This document shows, one piece after another, positions 56,888 to 64,000 of a stretch of 64,000 nucleotides of DNA. The stretch covers positions 829,092 to 893,091 of the forward strand of contig VZQC01001071.1 in the NCBI GenBank assembly GCA_009823505.1, given 5' to 3'. Each line of letters starts with the position of its first letter. The first letter of the stretch is position 1. Below the pieces are notes generated by a model. The model saw only the letters and a program-made list of their open reading frames with translations. It was not told where the DNA came from and did no database searches. The stretch comes from Rhizomys pruinosus. Taxonomy: Eukaryota > Chordata > Mammalia > Rodentia > Spalacidae. The translations under genes and the position numbers were made by a program.

Positions 56888-57157
56888 TTTCTTTTTTTTT
56901 TTTTTTTTTTACATTTTTTAAATTTTTATTTATTTCTGCATGTGTATGAATGTAGTGTCTGCATGCAAGTCTGTGCACTTGTGTCGTGCAATGCCGCAGA
57001 GTTCAGAAGAGGGTCTCGGATTCCCCTGGAACTGGAGTTCTCCTGGAATTGGAGCTTCAGACGGTTCTCAGCCGCCATGTGGGTGCTGAAGATCGAACCC
57101 GGGTCCTCTGTAAGAGCGGTCAGCGCTCTTAACCGCTAGGCCATCTCTCCAGCCCCG
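56888..57157 (-). mobile_element. B2-type SINE, long subfamily, antisense, in L1 ORF2, perfect target-site duplication
   Basis: The T-run and antisense B2 order end in gccatctctccagcccc, with the paired blocks cccctggaactggag and ttctcctggaattggag. Flanks ggagttatttttt at 56875-56887 and 57158-57170 are identical. It lies 69 bp from the sense copy, forming an inverted pair. Confidence 0.95.
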
Positions 57158-58599
57158 GGAGTTATTTTTTATTACATCCTCAATTTCCTCAAATATTATG
57201 GGTCTGTTTAAACTGTCAATCTCTTCTTGATTTAGTTTTGTTGGTTCCCAGGATTTCAAATATTCATCCATTTCTCTTAGGTTTTCAAATTTAGTGGAGT
57301 ATAGATTTTTGAAGTATTCCTGTATGATTGTTTGGATCTTTACTTTGCTGTTGCGATGCTTCCCCTTTCATCACAAATACTATTGACTTGGAGTTGCTCT
57401 TTTTTGTTGTTAAATGGGCTTGAGGTCTATTTTGTTTATCTTTTCTAAAGAAACAGCTTTTGGGTTCGTTGATTCTATGTATTGTGTTTTTTGTTTGTTT
57501 GTTTGTTTCTATTTCATTGATTTCTGCTCTGATTTTTGTTATTCCTGTCTGTTGGGTTTAGGGTTCATTTGTTGTTGTTTCTCAAGTGTTTTTAGGTGCA
57601 GTGTTATATCATTTATTTGTTCCCTTTCTGCTTTTTTGATTTTGGCACTTAAAGCTATAAATTTCCTTCTCAAGACTGCTTTCAAAGTATCCCACAAGTT
57701 TTGTTGTGTTGTATTGTCTTTTTCATTCAGTTCCATGAATACTTTTATTTTACTCTTTATTTCTTCCCTTCTCCATTCATTATTCAGGATTGTGTTGTTT
57801 AGTCTCCATGTGTTCTTGTAGCTAGTTGGGCTTATTCTTGTGTTCATATTGAGCTTTATTGCAGTGTGGTCTGATAGAATGAATGGAATAATTCCAATCC
57901 TTTTGTATTTGTTGAGATTTCTTTTGTGCCACAGTATGTGGTCGATTTTGGAGAATGTTCCACTGAGTGCTGAGTAGAAAGTGTATTCTCTGGTGTTGGG
58001 GTGTGATATTCTGTAGATGTCTGTGAGGTCCGTTTGGTGTATTGTATCATTCAGTTCTGATGTCTTTCTGTTTACTTTTTGTCCAGTTGATCTATCCAAG
58101 GGACTCAGTGGGGTGTTGAAGTCTCCTAATATTAGTGTGTTAGGATTAGTGTCTTGAGGTCCTACAAGTAGTGTTTATAAAGTTAGTGCACCAGAGTTTG
58201 ATGCGTAGACATTTAGGACTGTGAACTCTTCACAGTTAATTGTTCCTTTGACAAGGATGTAATGGCCCTCTTTGTCTCTTCTGATTAGTTTTACTTTGAG
58301 AACTAGTTTGTCTGATATTAGAATAGACACTCTGGCTTGTTTCTTGGTACCTTTCACTTGGAATATTTTTTCCATCCTTTCACTCTAAGGTGGAATCTGA
58401 CTTTGAAAGTGAGATGGGTTTCTTGTAGACAACATATAGAAGGATTCTGTTTCCTAATCCATTCTCCCAGTCTATGCCTTTTGATTGGGGAGTTTAGACC
58501 ATTAGTATTTAAGGTTATTATTGAGAGATGTGTGTTGCTTCCTTTCACCTTATTTTTTTGTTTTCCATTCTTGGACTAGGTTTGTATTTAGTCTGATGT

Positions 58600-59740
58600 T
58601 TTTGTTGATTTCTCTCTTTAATTGCTTAAGGATAGTTTCTCCTTTCCTCTGTTCTTTGGATTGCTTCAAGGCTTTTCTGAAGTGCTGGTTTCTTAGGCAT
58701 GTATTCTTTCATCTTGTTCATGTCGTGAAAGATTTTTCTTTCTCCTTCAACTATAACTGATATTTGCTGGGTAGAGTAGTCTGGGTTGACACCTAAAGTC
58801 GTTTAGCACAGGGAATACTTTGGTCCATGTTCTTCTAGCTTTCATAGTTTGGACTGAGAAGTCAGCTGTGATTCTGATGGGTTTCCCCTTATATGTAACT
58901 TTTTGTTTTTCTCTTGTGGCTTTCAGTATTTTGTTTTTGTTTTGAGCATGTAGTGGTTTAACAATTATATGGTATGGGGGAATTCTTTTCTGGTCCTGTC
59001 TATTTGGTGTTCTATGTGTTTCTTGTATTTGTATGGGATTGTCTTTTTCAGTTTGGGGAAATTTTCTTCTATTATCCTGTTGAAGATCTAGTCAATAGTG
59101 TTGTCTTGGGATTCTTCCCCTTCCTCTATCCCTATGATGCAGAAGTTTGGTCTTTTCATAGTGTCCCACATTTCCTGGTTGTTCCACTCTTTTTTTTTTT
59201 TTTTTCAGAATCTTTACTTGAGCTTTCTAGTTGCTCCATATTATACCACAGGTCTGATATTCTTTTGTCTGCTGCTTCCATTCTACTTCTGAGGCTTTTT
59301 CCCATCGTTTCCTGGTGATTGGATGAATGTTCAATTTCCTTTTTCATTTCAGCCTGTGATTTCTTTAGATTTTCCACTTCCCTCTGGAGACTGTCATTCT
59401 CACCTTGCAGGTCCTTGCGTCATTGGTCATTTTCTTTTTTCAATTCTGCCTGCGATCTTTTCAGTGTTTCTACTTCCTTCTGGAGTTTGCCATTTTCTCC
59501 CTTTAGTTCTTTCCAACATTTGTCATTATCTCCCTCTAGGTCCTTCTTGAGTTTTTCATTCTCTTCCCATTAGTTCTCTAATTTCTTTGAATATGTCCAT
59601 AATTGTTTTTCTAAGTTCCATGTCTTGGTTTCCTTCCAAGGAGATCTTGTTATAAGAAACTTCTGTAAGGTTGGTAGAGTTCGGTGTGGATTTATTATGA
59701 GCTTTTCCCATGTTGCTTTTTCTTTGTGTCTTTGGCATGT
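58600..59740 (-). pseudogene. L1 ORF1 pseudogene (RNA-binding coiled-coil protein)
   Basis: ORF1 normally encodes the trimeric RNA chaperone of L1. A start at 59738 (MPKTQRKSNMGKA) leads into a basic N-terminus, then a coiled-coil-like stretch rich in K, E and L (59377-59156, with SLRSRMEAADKRISDL). The C-terminal RNA-binding part is recognisable near 59050-58760 (KTIPYKYKKHIEHQ, then ITADFSVQTMKARR in another frame). Stops and frameshifts, including a T-run at 59191-59206, break it into pieces. Confidence 0.8.
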
Positions 59741-59762
59741 GGATTTTGTTTGTTTCTTTTGT

Positions 59763-60135
59763 AGGCCCCCAAGGGTCAAGGCAGTTCTGATTTGAGTTAC
59801 CAGCACCTCATTGAGTCCATGCACCTGTCTAGAGTCCAAGCTGGGAGTTCCAGGGGTAGGTTTTGAGCCCCCCAAAGTTCAAGGCAGTTCCACCTTGACT
59901 TACCTTTACATGACTGTGCCTGTCTGGAAGCCAAGCTGGGATTTCTGGGTGTGGGTGTTGAGACCCCCAAGGTTCAAGGCAGTTCTGCCTTGACTTACCA
60001 GCACGTCACTGAGTCTGTGTGCTTGTTTGGAGCCCAAGCTGGGAGTTCCAGGGGCGGGTGTTGAGCCCCTAAGGGTCAAAGCAGTTCCCCCTTGACTTAC
60101 AGCATGTCACTGAGTCCATGTACCTGTCTGGAGCC
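59763..60135 (-). promoter_or_regulatory. L1 5' UTR promoter monomers, about 3.7 tandem copies of about 100 bp
   Basis: The block ccccaagggtcaaggcag recurs near 59765, 59868, 59962 and 60066. Each is followed by ttgacttacc, gtccatgyacctgtctgg and ccaagctgggagttcc. Rodent L1s carry such monomers as their internal promoter. The array sits exactly at the 5' end of the L1 and ends abruptly at about 60135. Confidence 0.85.
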
Positions 60136-60251
60136 TATAATTTTATTTTTACTGAAAATGGAAGTGTACTGTATTTCATAGTAAAAATGGACAAGTACAC
60201 AATTAAATGTCATAATCATAGCCACAAAGTATCACTACTAAATTCATTACC

Positions 60252-60420
60252 GCCAGGTGTGGTGGTGCATGCTTTTAATCCTAGCACTTGAGAGGTAGAG
60301 GCAGGCGGATCTTCGTGAGTTCAATGCCATCCTGGTCTACAAAGTGAGTTCCAGGACAGCTGGAGCTACAGGGAAACCCTGTCTCAAAAAGACCAAAAAA
60401 AATAATAAATAAATAAAAAA
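60252..60420 (+). mobile_element. B1 SINE with perfect target-site duplication
   Basis: gccaggtgtggtggtgcatg, ggcaggcggatcttcgtgag and accctgtctcaaaaagacca plus an A-rich tail. Flanks aaattcattacc at 60240-60251 and 60421-60432 are identical. Confidence 0.95.
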
Positions 60421-60432
60421 AAATTCATTACC

Positions 60433-60526
60433 CATAACTTGCTATTCAGGTTTTGTTCTTTAAGTAAATTGAAATGATATCACCTATGCTTTTAGAGACA
60501 TAAACAGATATTTTAGTTTGTTATAT

Positions 60527-60557
<31 letters not shown>

Positions 60558-61707
60558 TTAATACTTCACATGGGGACACAATAATTTTAAGAAGACCAAT
60601 TCTAAGAAACTAGTGTCAAACTACATTTGTCAAAATTTATAATGCATAATCTTTTAAATCAGGAAATGGAAAAAATGTGGTTTTTAGTCTGTTCAGACCA
60701 CCTCTATGACATATATCAAGCAAGAGATTATAACTAAGGTCCATAAGTGATTCATCTTACTTCCATATCCTTGTGAGAACATACATAATTTGCAATTCTT
60801 TGACTATTGTGAATGGAAGATATAAGAGAAAATTCAAGACATTAGCAGTTGACCTGTTTTGCCCCTGACACTAGGTTCTGACTTAAGCTCTCACCTATTA
60901 TCTTAAGTATTTTTCTCACTAATTAGTGTTATCTTGTTGCACACTTTTATCTCATCTATTGATGTCTACCTAATAAGGCCTTTTATTCTACTACATCCTA
61001 CACAGATGCCCATAATGTAACTGATTTCCAATATTCATTATTAATAAACTTCCAGTTGACCTTCTATGAAGCAAATACATTCAGTCTCCTTAATTATTTG
61101 AATAGTCATGCTAATTCAATATTCTCATGAATTAAGCTGCATCTGACTTTAATAAGATTGACGTAAGAGCAGAGAGACTAGAAAGCATTGCTGTAGTCTC
61201 CTCATGTATACTGTAGAGCAATTTTCAAACTCTGTAATGACTTTAATATTTTCTGTGCCAGCTTCCTTTCTTCCACTAAGTTTAAGAGATGAAGATTCAA
61301 TTTCTTGCTTTCATAAACTCCATATTCACATTCAAGCTTTTAATAAACTTAAGTGGAAAACTCTGAATTGGATCTACCTTATTTTTTGATTAAGGATAAA
61401 TAATATTTTCCTTGGTAAATGATTATCACATTGGTAAGAAATTAAAAAAAGATCTCATAGTTAATTATTTGATTTTATAACCATGGGATATTTAGAAAGA
61501 CCATCTACTTAAAATTTGATCATTTTATTTGAGTGCTTTTAATCAATTCAAAATCAGAAATTGCAAAAGCAAAGAAGACTTTATTTGGGGACTTCGGAAT
61601 TTTGAATTATTAGGCACAGGTTCGGATATCTGTGAATCAGTGTTCTAAAAAGGCAGAGAGGGTAGGATCTCATATTAAGAAAACAATGTCAATTTGTTTC
61701 AAGGCAG
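60433..61707. other. Unassigned AT-rich unique DNA with a (TTTA)n tract
   Basis: 60524-60560 is (TTTA)n. The rest shows no gene, RNA or repeat that I can identify. Confidence 0.55.
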
Positions 61708-62112
61708 TTGTGCTGGATAGCTTGTGTCAACTTGACACACCTGGGTTGAGGGAGCCTCAATTGGGGAATTGGCTCCATTGGACTGGCCTGTGGCCACATC
61801 TGTGGAGTATTGTCTTGATTGTTGGGCAATGTGGGAGGGTCCAGCCCACTATGGGTGGTGCCACCTCTGGGCAGTTTGTTGTGTACAGTATAAGAGGGCA
61901 GGCTGGGCATGGGCCAGGGGAGCAAGCCAGTGAACAGCATTCCTCCATGGCCTGTGCTTCAGCTCCTGACTCCAGGTTGCTGCCCTGAGTTCCTGCCTTG
62001 GGCTCCCTAAGTGATGAACTGTGACCCAGGAGGTGTAAACTGAATAAACTCTTTCCTCCTCAAGTTGGTGTCAGAGTGTTTTGTCACAGCAATGGAAGAC
62101 AAACTAGAACAG
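61708..62112 (+). mobile_element. URR1-like DNA transposon (copy 3)
   Basis: Runs from gtgctggatagcttgtgtca to gaagacaaactagaac and is very close to the 53655 copy: gttgagggagcctcaattgg, gtggagtattgtcttgattg, gggcatgggccaggggagca, aataaactctttcctcctca. Flanks gcagt (left) and gcagt (right) hint at a decayed target duplication. No transposase. Confidence 0.75.
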
Positions 62113-62419
62113 CAGTAAAAATTATTTTGTGGGGAAACTTCTGGCAGAAGATTGCTGCTTTGTAACAGTAGCTATGCAATTCTAGAAGGTAAAGAACAGG
62201 GTGTACATACTCATAAATGCCTATGAAATGTAAATAGAATAACTGCTTGGTGTATGTCTTGAGTCTCTGGCACAATGCACCCCCCCCCCCGTTTTCTAGC
62301 TGCCTGCAGTCAGATGCCCAGTCCACATTTGTAGGCAGCAGCCAAAATTGTATATAAGTCCTGTTTACTCATGACCTCCCGGCTTCATTAGACATGATTG
62401 CAATGTCAGTTTCATCATG
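62113..62419. other. Unassigned DNA
   Basis: Contains a C10 run at 62281-62290. No gene or repeat recognised. Confidence 0.5.
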
Positions 62420-62436
62420 ATTCTTCCTTTATTTTC

Positions 62437-62675
62437 TTTTTTAAAGATTTTTTAAATTTTATTTATTTTATTATGTATATGAATGTACTGTCTGCATGTA
62501 GGTCCATGCACCCATGTGGTGCAATGCCGGCGGAGGTCAGAAGAGGGCATCGGATCCCCCTGGAACTGGAGTTAAAGATGGTTCTTAGCCACCATGTGGG
62601 TGCTGGGGATCGAACTGGGGTCCTCTGCAAGAGCAGTCGGTCCTCTTAACTGCTAGTCCGTCTCTCCAGCCCCCA
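62437..62675 (-). mobile_element. B2-type SINE, antisense, short subfamily, perfect target-site duplication
   Basis: Antisense tail, tgcatgtaggtccatgcacc, gaggtcagaagagggcatcg, ccccctggaactggagttaa and ctctccagccccc. Flanks attcttcctttattttc at 62420-62436 and 62676-62692 are identical. It lacks the internal duplication. Confidence 0.95.
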
Positions 62676-62692
62676 ATTCTTCCTTTATTTTC

Positions 62693-63126
62693 ATAGTGTA
62701 GGTCGTTTTTAAATTTTCTCTAGACCAGAGATCTAACTATTCCAAGGAAGTAGAATTAACGAAATGGAATTAATGATTAGGCATTCTTTCTCTGTTTCCC
62801 TGCATAATGACTTGAGAGTTGCTTTGTTCTGCTATACCAGTCTACCATGATGCACAGAAAGCTCTGAAATAGTGAGGTATTAGCAATCTCTCTTCCTTTG
62901 AATAGTTTTTTACCAGGTGTTTGCTGAAGTAACTGAAAGTAAACTAACCAGGAAACTAGTAGTAAGTGAGATAATTGCTGTGGCATGGTTCTTAATTCCT
63001 TGGAACTAGTTTGCAAGAACTTGAAAAAGTTTGGAGATGAGGACTGGGGAAGTCCTGGGATAATAAGCCCAATAAGTACAATTTGATGGGAGATTCTGGA
63101 GGAAACCAGAAGATGAGGCTAGGATG

Positions 63127-63171
<45 letters not shown>

Positions 63172-64000
63172 GTGTTCAAAGTTTTCACATGGGGATGAAG
63201 ACTCTTTTGGGAATCGAAATAGAGGCCATTTAGGTTATATCCTTTCACAGATTTTTGTCTGTGCCCTAAGACTTTGTGGGATTTTTAGTTCAGCATAATG
63301 GATTAATTAAACCAGTCAAGGAAATTTCCAGGCATTTCATCATTCAGGTTGTGGAATTTGCTTTGCTGGTTGCTTTTAGCCAGGATTACAAGTGAGAAAT
63401 GTGGAAGCAACTTAGAAGGATTTGACAAGAAATTAGGTATATAAATTTGGGGCAAGAGAAGTGTGCTTGCTAAATAAATTTGCATCAATAAACAAAAATT
63501 ACATATTTTGCTTCAGGGCAAATGTCTTGAGGATATGTCAGGGGTTGACTAGATTCCACTTATTACAGGCTGAAAGGGAGCAAAATCATGTAAGAAAATT
63601 TTACTTTGAGAAGACAGCACTGGGTAGCTTGCTTACACAGAGCCCCCTAGGAAAGGGTTTCCCTGATTCAGCCACCTGGGCAGTTAGAGGCCATTGCAGT
63701 CAGGATCAGTGGAGTAGTGCTACTGGTCAGTGTGATAGCAGCCCTTGGAACCATCCACTTGAGGCTGATTTTACATACATGCTGAATGCAAGAGTAAGGA
63801 GGTCATTAGGCTTCCACATGTAGGCCAGAGAGACCCTGAGAGGATGGTGTGTGAAATTAAGAAACCAAAGGTGCAATGGAAACTCCAGAGAATTAGGGAT
63901 GTCAGGAACATAGCACGTGCCTGACTAGGAAATCTAAAAGCAATCAATAGAACTAGTTCAAAAGAGAGGCCATGCCCATTGTGAACAACATGGCAGTGGA
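62693..64000. other. Unassigned unique DNA with an A-run
   Basis: 63129-63168 is an almost pure A-run ending in (GA)n. No exon, RNA gene or recognised repeat is supported. The 120-codon open frame at 63461-63823 lacks any domain or start context that I can credit. Confidence 0.5.

Larger units (their letters stand above)
54212..58548 (-). pseudogene. L1 ORF2 pseudogene (endonuclease and reverse transcriptase)
   Basis: ORF2 normally provides the endonuclease and reverse transcriptase of L1. The start is the ATG at 58548, followed by ITLNTNGLNSPIKR and CCLQETH of the endonuclease. The endonuclease SDH motif is seen as FILSDHTAIKL near 57885. The reverse transcriptase follows: [15 protein letters not shown] near 56205 and [16 protein letters not shown] near 56020. 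Just after, a 14-base A/T run at 55895-55908 disrupts the frame where the FADD-type catalytic motif should be. The distal region runs to about 54212 with further frame breaks (54386-55129, 54805-55296). B2 SINEs at 56570 and 56888 split it. Confidence 0.88.
53425..60140 (-). mobile_element. Near-full-length L1, minus strand, with nested insertions
   Basis: From right to left this contains 5' UTR monomers (60135-59763), ORF1 (about 59740-58600), ORF2 (58548 to about 54212), and a 3' UTR that continues on both sides of an inserted URR1-like element and ends at the T-run near 53430. Two B2-type SINEs are nested in ORF2. Excluding insertions, the length is close to the 6 kb usual for a complete rodent L1. 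Frameshifts and homopolymer runs have inactivated both ORFs. Confidence 0.9.

Noticed and set aside
63461..63823. 120-codon plus-strand frame near the right edge
   Set aside because: No domain, no signal and no start context; likely fortuitous.

Overview
This window looks like nuclear DNA of a muroid rodent. It carries B1 (7SL-derived), B2/B3 (tRNA-derived) and B4-type SINEs, rodent L1 LINEs with characteristic 3' ends, ERVL/ERVK-type LTRs and a rodent DNA-transposon family. The species cannot be fixed from sequence alone. The SINE subfamilies do not match my memory of the Mus consensus closely, so a non-Mus rodent is likely. I see no intact host protein-coding gene. Repeat family names are given from memory of family consensus sequences, not from a database search.

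Layout. (1) 1-14430 is one continuous, GC- and CpG-rich tandem array of about 107 copies of a 134-bp unit. It runs off the left edge and has higher-order structure: a 10-unit period near 5.15-8.5 kb and large internal duplications offset by about 7.4 and 8.3 kb. (2) 14431-30470 is AT-rich, repeat-dense DNA. It holds a dispersed rodent repeat, a 190-bp AT-rich palindrome, an Eif4a1 processed pseudogene split by a second polyadenylated insertion, an ERVL-type LTR with a tRNA-Leu-like primer site, a URR1-like transposon, two ERVK-like LTRs on the minus strand, and several L1 fragments. (3) 31010-33175 (minus) is a decayed transketolase-like gene most like Tktl2. It is intronless and has lost its cofactor motif. 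Part of its coding region has been overtaken by an in-frame GGC/GGA expansion (poly-proline on the sense strand), and a CpG-rich 5' flank is still visible. (4) 33.5-45.8 kb contains B1, B2 and B4 SINEs, a degenerate plus-strand L1 and mostly unique AT-rich DNA. (5) 45.88-48.72 kb is the most unusual stretch. Two halves of the dispersed repeat seen at 14.4-15.4 kb lie in opposite orientations around about 1.7 kb of unrelated DNA that is not CpG-depleted and holds a run of end-to-start overlapping reading frames. (6) 49.2-60.14 kb is L1-dominated: a 3' UTR relic, a 5'-truncated L1 (50.43-51.91 kb), then a near-full-length L1 (60.14 down to 53.43 kb, minus) with 5' promoter monomers. That L1 is interrupted by a URR1-like element and two opposed B2 SINEs. 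(7) 60.2-64 kb is unique DNA with B1, B2 and a further URR1-like copy.

There is no operon or pathway here. What can be read is insertion history: nested elements with visible target-site duplications give relative ages, and the satellite and the 46.7-48.4 kb island stand apart in base composition. The best candidate for something undescribed is the 46.7-48.4 kb island. I do not recognise any product from it.
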